Assembly (NCBI GenBank): GCA_963170055.1
Contig: CAUJGJ010000040.1
Coordinates: 1,304,301 to 1,368,300, forward strand
Direction: 5' to 3'
DNA length: 64,000 bases
Origin: Halisarca cf. caerulea
Lineage: Eukaryota; Porifera; Demospongiae; Chondrillida; Halisarcidae
Numbering within the stretch: position 1 is the first letter of the stretch; the number at the start of each line of letters is the position of its first letter. Under the pieces are notes generated by a model, which was not told the origin of the DNA, searched no databases, and saw only the letters and a list, made by a program, of their open reading frames with translations. Made by a program: the position numbers and the translations under genes. Of this stretch, positions 38,201 to 49,919 are shown piece after piece.

Positions 38201-39947
38201 ATAAAGTCAAAGAAATTCTACAATAAATACAATTGTACACACTAACATGCAGTTATACAAACATATTACTAAGTTATACAAACAAAAATGGCTTCCGCCG
38301 AAAGTTGCTCGAAGACACAATGCATTATTTCTTGGGTATAGTATCATATCTTGCCTTTTTGTTTGATCAATATCGAAGTAAAGCGCAGCAAAGAGTGGAG
38401 CAAAACTCTCCTCGTAACTTTTCGTGCACAAATATGTTGTTCTTTTCCATTTCTGTCTCACGCAGAACTAAAAATTCTTCTCGTTCATTTGACAGAAGTG
38501 TCTCCCTTGAAGACGGGTGCGTACTTTAAGCCTTAAAAGTCAACCTAAGCTTCGAATCGTACAATCACTGCTCAAAATGTTTCAAGCGACCAACATTTAG
38601 ACAACTCGAAATAACGCACATACATACTCTTACAAAAGAACCTTAAAATCACGAACTCTAGTAGCATCCATTCTCGAATAGACAAAAGAGAGTATCTTGA
38701 GGACAGCAGTAAGTAATTTCAGTGATTTTCCTGACCAAACGAATCTTCTAAATATTCGAGCCACTTTAGTGGCTAACGGTCGTTAATGGTCTAGCGATGA
38801 CAGAAACTCGCAGCCGTTAAAAGGTTAATATGCAATTAATACAAGTGGTGTTCTGCACAGCGGTTTAAATAATGCACATATTTGAAAATAGGGAGTTTGT
38901 GCTGTATATTCAACTTACACTTCTCTCCATTTCATAGCAGCTAATATGAAGAATATGATGGAGCCCAGTACTGCAAGACTTGCACATGTTATCTTAACAA
39001 CATCATCGATCTGAGGTCCACTACCTATCCCTGTGTTGTAGTACAAGTTGGTACAGCTGGGCAGACAGAGTGAGCAGACATTTATGAACTCAGGATGACA
39101 AGTGACACCTGTTCCCATGGAGGTGGTGTTGGAGATGGTGGAATGATTGTAGGGTACTTCCTATAAATGAAGAGTAAAAGTTCCTTTCACAAATACACCA
39201 CACTTGAAGCCTCTATGTTACCACTCATTACTCACTTTTGGAGCACTTGGTGAGTTCTCAACTTCCTGGGGAAGTGCACTACAGTCAGGATCAAGATAGG
39301 AGAACTTGCGGTACAGAGCGGTGTTACGGAAGTTATTTAATAGTCGAATTTCATCTGCGCAATGTTTAGTTTTGAGCGTGACACACTCTTCTCTTGTCAA
39401 TGTAACTGTAGTTCCATCAGCACATGGTGGTAAGAGGAAATGACAATACAAAGGAAAACCATGAGTTTTGCAACTTTCTGATAGCAAAGGATTCGACAGA
39501 ATAATTTGTATATTGTTCTCCAATACTGCTATACTATTTCCTGCCAGTGCTACTGTGATGTTCTTTGTTGAATGTCCTCGTGTCTTGAGAACCTCCTTTA
39601 GACTTGAATAACACACTCCACTTTCCTTATATGCTACACACGTTTTGTTCATGGACTGATTGGTTTGATTTGGCTGTTAAGCAATTGGACATAATAGTGA
39701 AATGTAAACCAAAACTTACAATTCCAAATAGAACACCTACTGAGGTTGTGGGACTTGTCTGATTGCTGCATGAGGATAAATATGAGGCAACATTGGAGAT
39801 AGAACCTATCCAGTTCGCTCCCCCATTGTCTTGATACACAAAGAATACCACTGTTGGTATGGTGGATATAGCCATGGAAAGTGCAATTGCACATGCTACA
39901 ACAATCCACCCAGCAAAAAGCCACTTCCTATTGTGTTCTACATCCAT
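32248..39947 (-). CDS. Frizzled-like class F seven-transmembrane receptor (paralogue B)
   Basis: Seven minus-strand exons: 39947-39720, 39673-39236, 39160-38919, 36445-36390, 35405-35295, 33755-33415 and 32649-32248 (1818 nt, 605 aa). All borders are GT..AG. Exons 4, 5 and 6 are 56, 111 and 341 nt, exactly as in paralogue A, and phases are identical. The N-terminal hydrophobic segment (about residues 10-38) is followed by a cysteine-rich domain with SCKTHGFPLYCHFLLPPC. Exon 4 encodes FAFPTILVFYETIIECIT of TM2. Exon 6 gives TM3-TM5 with LLW replaced by FLWTVHLAYITILVSC, and exon 7 gives TM6-TM7. No KTxxxW motif follows TM7. A CCCTACCCTTACAG acceptor abuts the ATG, implying a spliced 5' UTR. 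The first intron is only 46 nt. The gene is intact and oriented tail-to-tail with paralogue A. Its introns 3 and 5 hold MITEs and minisatellites. Ligand and signalling partner are unknown. Confidence 0.83.
33835..34020. repeat. Minisatellite, about 45-bp unit (array 1)
   Basis: About four units containing GGAAACATACAATTGTGTTC and TACATTGTTAT lie in intron 5 of receptor B. They are more divergent than array 2. Confidence 0.8.
34722..35035. repeat. Minisatellite, 45-48-bp unit (array 2)
   Basis: About seven units of the form GGAAAACATACAATTGCATT / CTACATTGTTATATTGTGTAAT lie in the same intron. Unit length is mostly a multiple of three and the unit lacks stops in several frames, so long artefactual frames appear on both strands. 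Confidence 0.9.
36491..37169. mobile_element. GGACATGTCC-family MITE in receptor B intron 3
   Basis: Starts GCATGTGGGACATGTCACGA and ends CTGGACATGTCCCATATGCG. The interior resembles 45941-46615 in inverse orientation. Confidence 0.65.
37742..37923. mobile_element. Tc1/mariner-like MITE in receptor B intron 3
   Basis: Starts CAGCGGAACCTCTATTATTT and ends GGGATTCCACTG with TA flanks. It is 182 bp long. Confidence 0.65.
38032..38824. mobile_element. piggyBac-type MITE in receptor B intron 3
   Basis: TTAA at 38028-38031 and 38825-38828 flanks ends CCTTTTAACG and CGTTAAAAGG. Subterminal AGCCACTTTAGTGGCT palindromes occur at both sides. The terminal word equals the outer end of the piggyBac copy at 43.4-45.5 kb, which may have mobilised it. 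Confidence 0.8.
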
Positions 39948-42900
39948 CTGTAAGGGTAGGGGAAGCAGAATGCAATTTTCCTCACAGTAAAAATTCCCAC
40001 GTGCATGTTCTTCAATTCACCTCACAAAGGTTACAACCCTTCAAAATGGAACCTTTGTACTTGTTATATACGTACATACACTGCTCTTCACTCTAAAAAC
40101 ACTGACGGTATGAACTTTTTTAGTTTCATGTATCTATAGAGAATTGCCAGGTTAGGTATCCTCTGCATGGTTTTGTAGGGACGAATGACCCTTAAAATGC
40201 TTGTATATGGTACGGTTTACCAACAGCGTGATCACTCACAATACTAACTAAAATGCTTACAAATAGACTGTTTGCTATATCTCTTGACAGACACTTGCTA
40301 CAGCTATGTTACTGTACAATTGAGCTTAGTACAATATGGTATACACGCTAGTAAAACGATATTAAAATCGCACGATGTTGCATAGTCGTGCAAGGTAGAC
40401 CGCAGGAACAAAATATTGTTCCGCGCAAGATAATGGGTTAAGCGCTATCCAAATGCTTTGACCTGCAACCTTCCCACTTGTATTATACCCGTGTTTTGGG
40501 AGCGGTATAATATAGCTCTCCCTAATTGTAATGTGTGTGTGTGTGTGTGTCCTTAGGATCAAATACATGCATGCATGCATGCCAAAATGTAAGATAAATA
40601 TATTATTTTTGTGTACATAGTGAAACCTTTCTACTCCAAGTTTCTGTCAATCGACCATATACTGTTTGGTAGCAAATTCAAACATAAATTGGAATGAATT
40701 CAACCTGCCTATTCATAGTTCAACCACTTCTCTAAGCATCTTGTCAATAAAAACTATTTTATACCAATAAAAAACTATTCTGTACCGCCGTCAAAGCGCG
40801 AAGCTAAACGAAATCTGCAATTTTGCAAACAGGAACACATGGCTCAAACTATACACCATACCTTGAGTTTGTAAAAACTGCAGGTAAGACTAACTTAATC
40901 CACAAATGAGCATGCATTCACAAAAAATTAAATAGTGATCATTTGATTAGATACATCATTCATTGAGTATATAGTAGAGCATGTGGAACATGTCCATTAG
41001 CACTTGTAAGTCTTCAGCTAGCGATAGATTTTCGGTTGGCTTTTAGTCCCCTGCCTTTCAGGAGTTCTATTGTATTTCTTCAAAAGAAATATCATCGTGT
41101 AACGTGTTGTATTGTCTCCACTTTAAGCCCAAAATCGAAGTAATAGTGTATGTGCAGACAAAATTATAAGTAATTTTCTTCGCCATATCTAAAGGCACAA
41201 AAACGCCAGGAGCCACTGGAGATTGAAAGCTATGGACACCAAAAAGGGTGAGTAGGTTCCTTATAACAATATCTAAAACTTCCATGTGGGGGATTTTTGT
41301 ACTTACAACAGTTTTTGAGAAAATCACTGAAAACCATAAATTGACACAATAGCCACTCACATTTTGTCTATGAGTCTAAAGTTGCCTATGATAAATCGGA
41401 AAAAATCTAAAAAGACCAGGCTGATCGGCCCTAACGTTTTGGCTCCTGGTCATTAAAGATACACCTTTACAAAGGAGTTGCGGAGGCCATTTTGTCACAT
41501 GACATGCGTGTGATGTTCTACAGTGGACGTGAGGACTAAATTCAGTCGGAAGATACGACAAGCATAGCAGTAAATGATATGCTGAACAAAATACATTTTG
41601 AAGGAGTCAGGACATTTGTAAGAGGAGGAGGATACTTTTGACGCCGATTCAAAGGATGCAGAACTTTAACGTCGGATATCCCTATAATGTGCAACTAGTG
41701 CCAAAAATGTGCATGCACAAACGTGCAAAAGCCACTTTAGTGCCACTAAAAAGAACAGAAGGAATGCAGTCATAAAGCAACACACAACGCAAAAACTTTA
41801 CCTACAATACAAACAATTATCCTAGAATGCAAAGACTTTAACCTAGAAAGAGTGTCAAATTAGAGATTCAAAATCTCCACCTACAACCTTGGGATCAACT
41901 CGTGGAGAATATCCCTATGCCCCTCCCAATTCAATCGAAGATAGTTCGTCTTTTTCCAGCTGCTTATCTAAGTAATGGTTTATTTTCGGAAATCGGCCAC
42001 TTCAATGCTATCTTGTAATTTTGCGGGTAAGAATGTGCATGTATCATGAGGGGCTATAGTCCTTCTTTAGATTCCTTGTATCTTTGTTGTGATATCATGA
42101 CAAGTGCCTACAGAAAGGCCATAGCCCCAGTCTATTGTAACGTACCGGTGCAGTTTTCTTCTTTTTAGTCTCCCCACCTTGGGTCTTCTGCTTACACATG
42201 GCTGTTAGGTAGTACGTTCAAAAGTTGATCTGGAGTTCAATGTATAAGATAGAGCACGGTACCGCGATAGCGTCACGCATTAGGTTTCATGACTACCTGA
42301 AATCTCCCCACATGACCCAATGTCATGTTTCATGTTGATTTGGTTTGTTTCATCGGTATCTTTTTATTTCACCCACTTCTCCACTATTTGGTTCGCTTTT
42401 TAAGGCATTTTTAGGGTGTTAACTTGCGTGTATTTTTTTACTCACACAAGTACATGTGAACCATCTGCATGCATGTCACAAGCGAGTTGTTGGTTACCTA
42501 TCTTTAATCAGTACAGTAAGGGTGTTTTAGACAGAGCAGCCTTCATTAGCGTACATCATTATATGGGCAACCAAAATAGAATTAATAGTAAGTCTTGTTT
42601 TAACAGAAAGCATTCTTTGACAAACCAATCACTAAGCACGGCTTATACCTGCCAGGAAACCATCATGCTTTGTACCCTAAATAAAAAGAGGTATAATTCT
42701 ACAATTCTGGTGCACTGTGCAGAAAAGTAAGGTCATCTGAAATAGAGGTTAAAATTAAGACAAAGTTACCACAAAGTTTGACAAATGTGCCACAACATCC
42801 TTCTTTTCTTCGCATGATTACTTGGAACAGTCAGGAAGCCATCATGATTCAGAAGTGTGGACAGTTACAAGGCTACATCAACAGACACAGTGCAAAAGTA

Positions 42901-43377
42901 CAACATAATAGGAAATTAAAGTAGTGAACAGGGTGGGTACCCATTGTAATGGGGGTCTACCCCAAAGTTCTAGAAGCTGGCCACAATATCCTGCCCTGCT
43001 GTTCCCTTTTGTTGCGCACACAGTATACTCATTATCTAGACGTGGAATATCTATGGTTCACTAAATTTGAGCACCTTCTTTGAGATTGATTTGCTCAAAA
43101 ATTTTGAAATGGCAGCAGCACGTTCTATACATCGTAGATAGACCTATCTTTAGCCTTTCCAATGATGTAATGTTTGACCAGGGTAGGATTGCTTATTATA
43201 GAAAGTAACGGGAAAAGTTGATCACTTACATTGTGATCAGGGTGCACACAGTACATGGTAGTCTATGATGTCCCGGAAGAAGAGAACATACGGTGTATGG
43301 TGCAAGATGTGTTAATTGCAATATATATATAATATATCAGAAAACAAATTTCATCAAACCCAACTAAATATGCTATT
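39948..43377. other. Upstream of receptor B, repeats, no supported gene
   Basis: The presumed receptor B promoter lies at its left edge. From 40979 a truncated GGACATGTCC-family copy runs to about 41690 as an inverse of 31240-31934. A short GT microsatellite is at 40532-40550. Short open frames at 41067, 41376 and 42416 match nothing recognisable. Confidence 0.45.
40979..41690 (-). repeat. Truncated GGACATGTCC-family copy
   Basis: Begins GCATGTGGAACATGTCCATT and matches the right half of the element at 30769-31934 in inverse orientation. No matching far end was found. Confidence 0.55.
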
Positions 43378-43603
43378 TTAATCCTTAACTGCCACATATG
43401 AATAGGATTGAAAAGAAATATAAAAAAGTAAGGCTCCTTAGCTAATGCGACTGCTTTACAGGGCTTCCAATCAAGTAATTCGGGTTTTAAACCTCATGTT
43501 TACAAAGGGGTTTTATCCCTAAACTTTGTATTTTTCACATTCGTTGAAATTTTGAAGAAGATTCACTGCATTTTGGCAGAGTTTCAGTCATGGTATATAT
43601 ATA

Positions 43604-43604
<1 letters not shown>

Positions 43605-43662
<58 letters not shown>
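43605..43662. repeat. (TCTA)n(TA)n microsatellite inside piggyBac copy 1
   Basis: About eight TCTA units followed by about twelve TA units interrupt the C-terminal part of the transposase. Confidence 0.9.
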
Positions 43663-43665
<3 letters not shown>

Positions 43666-45039
43666 TTTCCTGCAAGCATCAAATAGATCAACTCCCCTCA
43701 TATAAGAGTTGTACAAGTTTACATTCTCAGGACAGGGAACACTGACCCTTGAACCATCTTTATTATGGCGACACACCATGCGTTTGAGCTGTAGGGCTAC
43801 AGACAGTGTTAATGAAAGCAACTGCCTTTTTGTCTTTCTAGATTTGGCATTGTACGCTGTCTAGTACCATAGCAAACCTGCGATCTCCCCTTTCTAATTC
43901 CTTGTCAATGCCTTGACGTTTTTCAATGCCAAAGGCCATCCCTTGCTATTGACCCTAGCTGTACCGATTGTGTATGTATTTCTCCCCTCCAAAAACATTT
44001 GAGAAGAAGTTGTCCATGTATATGTGATGACCTCTGTCGTAAAGTGGTTCCACCATGGACTTCACAACTCTAGTCCCAAGCCAATCCTCATTACTGCCAA
44101 CCATTGATTTATCCACATAAATATCGATGTTGTACATGTAGCCGTTGTGTGAGTCACACATACACCATGATTTGTACCCCTTCTGCATGGCTTCAAGGGC
44201 ATATACTGCTTTAGGGTGCTGCGGCCCTTGAACAGTATCATGGCCTCATCGACTGCCAGTTGTTGGTGAGAGTAGTAGTTGGTTTGGCTGTTTTCTAATA
44301 TTCTGCTCAGTAGTGGTCGTACTTTGTATAATTTGTGGAATAGAAGTGAATCCCTTGTTGGTATTTTTGAGCTGTCGTTCAGATGGAGGTGGCTTAGGAT
44401 AGACAGAAATCTTTTCTGTGGCATACCTCTAGTAATACCTAGAACACCTAACAATACATGCTGACTCCAGTAATCTTTGATAGATGGCAATTTGCGAATG
44501 CCCATTGCAATCAGCATGCCTATAAAAGACTGCATCTACTCGTCATTTGTGTTGACACAATCATTGCTTCCATTTTGTGCAGCATAAAGATTACTTTGGT
44601 CAGCAGTGAATTGACAGGTGTCTTCTCCCCATATCAATTTGAAGAATTCATATGGCTGTGATGCGGCATTGAGGGATGTGAGGGGATCTGCTACTCCTTG
44701 GAATACAGAAGTAGGAACATACCCTGTTGGACTGCTGTCTTGGTCCTCAGAAGTGGTGGAAGTGACTTCCGGTTGGATTTCACTCTCTTGGCTTTCTTGC
44801 TGAACCAATGGTGCAACCTGGCTTTCATTTGCAAGTTCATCAGTGGCTGGATCTCTAACATCTGCACCATCATCAACAACTTCCTGCGCTGATTAAAGAG
44901 GATCTTCTTGAGTGAAACAGAAGCTGTCAACTTCTCCTTCGACATCTCTGCTCACCATGTCATCTTCAGACTCACACCATTCTGAGTCAGATTCATCCAT
45001 TTGGTGTACCACATCACTTACTGATAACTTCTGAGCCAT
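43663..45039 (-). pseudogene. Decayed piggyBac transposase, copy 1
   Basis: Reading starts at ATG 45039 (MAQKLSVSDVV) with an acidic N-terminus, then breaks across several frames. Recognisable blocks are FFKLIWGEDTCQFTADQSNL, GMLIAMGIRKLPSIKDYWSQ, LAVDEAMILFKGRSTLKQYM (first catalytic Asp region), IYMDNFFSNV (second) and YNSYMRGVDLFDACRK near the end. These are standard piggyBac (DDE_Tnp_1_7) motifs for cut-and-paste transposition at TTAA. Several frameshifts and stops plus an inserted microsatellite make it non-functional. The C-terminal cysteine-rich domain is missing. Confidence 0.85.
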
Positions 45040-45940
45040 GGGTGTGTATGTGTATTGAACTTCAATTGATGTTGATTTGACTGTACTACTACTGATAGTC
45101 TCTAGGTAAATCCGAATTGCAGGTTCTGAATTACCTTAGTACAGCTGATTTATGTGGTAAGTCGAAGTTACTTGTTTGTAAGGTCCTTCGCTTCAACTAG
45201 TGTAGAAAGGATTGAAATAATTCACACAGACTGCGTACGACAAAGCTATACGTATACGCAATGGAAAAAAACCTCAACTTTTTTGGCTTATTTCACCTTA
45301 TAAAAGAATCCTTAGAGGCGCTGATTTACACAAAAAAAATAGAATAAGGCTACCACATCTTGTTTGTAAGATTTCAGTTCACAGAATCGTTCTAACCGGT
45401 GAAGGTAATCACTTTAAAAGTTTATGCCAATTTTTTGGCTTATGGTCCTTAAGGGGTACGCGATGACAACCAAATGCGGTCGTTAAAAGGTTAACGTCAG
45501 TTGAAACAAGTCTTCAATACCTATAATGGCTCACAGACAATTAGGTTTATACTACTCTACTATCTTAACTGCAGTCTAGCTTGAGACTGCTCCCCCTGTA
45601 ACACACTTTCTATACGCACAATGATATAGTGGAATGTATTCACTGTACAATTGAAACAATTAGTTTAAATCATTACCAACGATTTGGTTGCTGCAGCGGT
45701 AATCAACTCTTCCCATAATTCAGCTGTGGGAGGAGGTTGCAGTGCGCAGGCAAGTTATGTGCATTTTGCATATAAAACAAAATGGCGGTCGCCAAAGTCG
45801 GTCAGAAACACACACCAATTTTCCCATTACTCGATACATAAATAACAAAGAATGCTACAGCAGGACTTATAATTTACTTTTCCTTAGTTCGATTGTCAAT
45901 CTCTCATCTTTCAAAAGAGAAAAATTAAGAATGTTCAACC

Positions 45941-46615
45941 CGCATGTGGGACATGTCCAGATTTGTTATGACAGCATTCCTTAGTTTGCATCTTGTGGTC
46001 GAGGCTGTTATTCGGGCGAATACGAGTGCTGAGCCAAGGTATAGTGACGTTTTCTGTCGTCATCGCAGAATTATCACATGCTGGCATGTGGCTCCTTCGT
46101 ATCGTCTTTAAAATTAGTTTTCTGCCGGGTGATAGATGAGGGAACAAGCTAGTGTCAGTTTGTTACAGCCAACTGTGAGTTATTGGCGCTATACAACTTT
46201 TCCATGTTGGGTATTTGAGATTTTTGCTCCAGTCCCAAGTTATAGGCACTTGCATGTTGCCATTTTAGGGCTGTTTCGTCTGATCTCGGCTTTCAAGAGG
46301 ATTGGCAAAATACTCAACATGGAAAAGTTAGCAAATACTTCGCTAGAACGATGTATGAGAAAAATTGTCTTAGAAAGCGTACCACCAGTTATCACCCTGA
46401 GCATTTCGTTCTTGAATAGGGGCCGGAAAAACCGTTTTAGCTGTTTCACCATTTATATAAGACGCTCGGAACGGTAACATTTGAGATGTTCACATGTCTA
46501 CCTACTAGTACAGCCTTATCTTGATACTCTAAAGCTTCTACAAGTCGAGAACAGAAGTTGTAAAAAAGACCGAAATTTTCACACCTCCTAAATAGCGCGG
46601 ACATGTCCCACATGT
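45941..46615. mobile_element. GGACATGTCC-family MITE
   Basis: Ends CGCATGTGGGACATGTCC and GGACATGTCCCACATGTG are almost perfectly inverted. The 675-bp element shares interior words with 8021 and 51480. Non-coding. Confidence 0.8.
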
Positions 46616-47409
46616 GCCCACTATAGCATGATAGCTTTATTGAAAAATGTGGAGCTCTAAATGACGGTGAAGTGATATGATACCTACCTGGAAAGGTTCC
46701 TAGGATTAGTATCCAACTTTTCACCAAGGTGGATCTTGAAATTCTACTTTGTTCCGGAGATATACAGGTTTTTATAGTTTTCGAAGAGGATAAAATTACA
46801 AACACATGCATATAAAACGAAAGATAGCAGCTATTAAAATCCACCACAGTGAAAAGTTAGTCTTACACTTTGATAACTATCGTACGAACTTTCAAAGCTC
46901 TAGAGTGCCATTTACAACTCCACATTTTTGAACGAGAATTGGTCATCCAAAACACTCTTCTACTACTCACTACCACACGGCCGTCAGGTGACTTACACTC
47001 GTAAATGTAGAGTTGTGAAAGTATATGGATTTTTTCTACGTAAAGGTTTTTGGTTGAATTCGAAAAAATTTGAGTGCAAAGGAACAAATTGGCAAAAGGC
47101 TTTGAAAAAAGGAAGAACTGGAGACGTTTGAGACTTATGCGGAAGGTAAAGAATATTGGAAGTCAGGTAGCAAAGGTAGCCAATAAATTGGCCTTTAGGC
47201 AACAACGGGTATGCTAAAAATGGTAACGCAGTCATTAAAAGGTTGATGAGATGTTAATTGATAAACATTGTGTGAAGCCACAGGAATGCCCCTCAGCTGC
47301 TCAATGTGCACATAACCTACCTGCGTGATTAATACCCACAAATTATTGTACTCACTAGAACTTGTACCCCACTCCACTGGTGCTTATTAAGTCCTCAACT
47401 GAAAATTAA

Positions 47410-48386
47410 CCCTCGTACCCTCACTGTACATTAGCGCGTGACCGGAAGTATTGTCAAGGGGGTGATGTTTGTGTTTGATTTGCGACTAATGAGAAATTTG
47501 GCTGCATTTGTCCCTCATCTCTGTGATAGAGCATTTAATAAGGTATCTTGCAGTCCAAGTTTGGTGTCGATACGATCTACCAGTCTTGAGTTTTGATACC
47601 CGAAGAAGAAAATGGCCGCCGCAAACCCCCTTCCGTGAACTTCAAGAATATTTATCTAAAAATCAGAAACATATTGTTTCCAAGACGTTATAGCTACTTC
47701 AATACTAGCTATGTGCTTATTGTTTGATAGACAGTATAGGATGACAAAACTAAGGATGAAGCCACAAAACTACGTATTTCATGTACGTGTAAAAGTAATC
47801 CATTACGGTCCACGTAGAACTCTATATACAACTCTGCCTTGGTGATTGTGCACCCGCCCGTGCTTGTACGTACACCTATATTACTGTCAAAACCATTTTG
47901 GCGCAGTACCATTCAGTTGTCAGACCGTACAAAAAGAAATGCCACAGCGAACAACACGAGCAATTCCAACACTGCAATTGACATCCTTACGTGGGATTGC
48001 AGTCTATAACAACTCATATTTGCCCTTCAAAACACGTTTGTTCTCGTTCTTGGATGTAAGGAAAGCCAAAATTTTCATTAAAAGTGAAAACCTTCCACCA
48101 CGACGAACAAGCCATTCCAAACGACGCCATTTTCCCTATCATATCCGTGAGGGATACGGATACTTTTACGGGGATAAGCGGGATATTGTCGTAGATTCGC
48201 GAGCCTAATTTCTACGGGCTACACCTATGTTTATGGTTGTATAATTGTAGGAAAATCCTCTATCGATCGCTAGACCTATCCTTCGGCTAACTTTTGGTAC
48301 CTGAAGCGAGTTTCTAGCACATTCCTGCGGTCAGATAAATATTCTGCAAGAATGTTACATATATGTAACGTATGAGGGTACGAGGG
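47410..48386. mobile_element. TTAA-flanked piggyBac-type MITE
   Basis: TTAA at 47406-47409 and 48387-48390 flank perfect 14-bp inverted ends CCCTCGTACCCTCA and TGAGGGTACGAGGG. The 977-bp interior includes a 120-codon frame (47846-48208) with no recognisable similarity. The duplicate at 30.5 kb lacks the element. Confidence 0.85.
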
Positions 48387-48624
48387 TTAATGTAGTTACA
48401 TGTACTCACTGCTTGAATGGATCATGAATTAGCTGTTCTGCACCACAAAACCCTCCTGCACAATATAGTGTAACATTCCTGTGTAGATGACCCCTATTAG
48501 CAAAGTCTAGGAGCTCTCAGCTGTTACAATATGTAGTTTCCTCCTAACATGCTACATGTAGTGTGTAGGAGGAAATTATATACACAAAAGTCTAATGATA
48601 TGGTTTCCTCCAGCCATTTAGTCA

Positions 48625-49919
48625 TGCATGAGGGACATGTCCATGAACTTAGAATTTCGGTGGAGGTGTATAACAGTAGGAATCTCACAACCTTAGCTGG
48701 CTTCGCGATACAATGCCATGTGATCAGCCCGTGACTTTGGCAAAAAAAATATGCAAAGATTTCTTATCAGCCCTACATGATGTTGAAACTGCCAAGGAGA
48801 GATTTGCTCAATTCACTTTTTCTCTCTTATGCGTATCAGAAATGGCAAGCAACGACATTTAGACTGTATGAACACATTTAAGCTACACATTTAACTATTT
48901 TTCAACCAAATTTTCCGTCAATCGTTCGAATACTTGCCGCTTTTCCGAGCAGCTGTATTTACCATTTATTCCTCTCAAGTAAATCGAAATTTAGGCCTAG
49001 AGACACAGAATATGGACTAAACTGTCCCTAGGAAGTCTACCCAATATTCTACCGATGGGGATTTTGTTTACTGAAATAGTTTTCAAGATAATCAACAAAT
49101 ACTAAAAATGTACTAAAATAACCAGCAATAACCCTTTGGAAAATCGCGGTATCAAAATCCCCATTGGTGAAAAGTTGAAGGATTCAATATAGATAACAGT
49201 AAAACACTCAGAAGCTTCCTACGTTGATCCGCTGATTTACTTGACGACATGGCATTTTACAAGAAGGATTTGCTTAGCTAAGGGCCGATTATCACATGAT
49301 AGTCATGTGACATGAGCTGTGACGTAATCGCATATTGCCCTTACCGAAGTGTTTGAAGTGTTTGATCTCTGCAATGATCAATGCGGCATAAGCGAGAGAA
49401 ACTCAGTGGAGGAAGAACATTAGGCAAAGAAGGCAGATGGTTTAACGAAGTATAATATCGGCGGTTTAAGAGAAGCGAACTGGATATTCAGCGCCTGATC
49501 GACGACATCGAAGAACAAGGTACGTAATCTTTGTTTGATCTTAAATTCAAATAGAAAAGTCGGTTTAACTAACTTGAGTACCTTATAAAAGAACGATCGA
49601 TCTATGTTTGAGCCTTCAAAATGCACTATAAGCCTATCATCAACTGCAAAATAGCAGGGCAATTTCGCCGTGAATTACGTAAGTTCTGCAGTTCACAATA
49701 CCTACTATCGATCGTGAGTATGATCTTCCAAGCTCCCTTACACAACAATATGTACGTAACATTAACTTTTGATGAATAAAGGCTTTCATATGTTGTAAAA
49801 GTAGAATCAAATATCGAGCAGCGCAATAGCCCTTGCAAATCACATGATCGAAGCCTTACACATGCCCAAATTCCAGCCCATTAACACAATAGTGGGACTT
49901 TGGACATGTCCCACATGCG
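48625..49919. mobile_element. GGACATGTCC-family element (1.3 kb)
   Basis: Left end GCATGAGGGACATGTCC and right end GGACATGTCCCACATGCG. The interior is not clearly homologous to the shorter copies, so it may itself hold another insertion. Confidence 0.5.

Larger units (their letters stand above)
43382..45490 (-). mobile_element. piggyBac element, copy 1
   Basis: The 5' end relative to its gene is CCTTTTAACGACCGCATT (minus strand) bounded by TTAA at 45491-45494. A candidate far end TTAA-TCCTTAACTGCC lies at 43378. Length is about 2.1 kb. The far border is less certain than the near one. Confidence 0.6.
45495..48620. repeat. Segmental duplicate of 30.1-30.8 kb with later insertions
   Basis: Shares ordered blocks with 30125-30768. 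It carries insertions at 45941-46615 and 47410-48386 that the other copy lacks. A stretch at 46617-47230 has no recognised content beyond unassigned repeats. Confidence 0.6.

Noticed and set aside
46136..46847. Overlapping 70-133-codon frames as genes
   Set aside because: They fall in the MITE at 45941-46615 and its flank, and similar copies have unrelated or broken frames.
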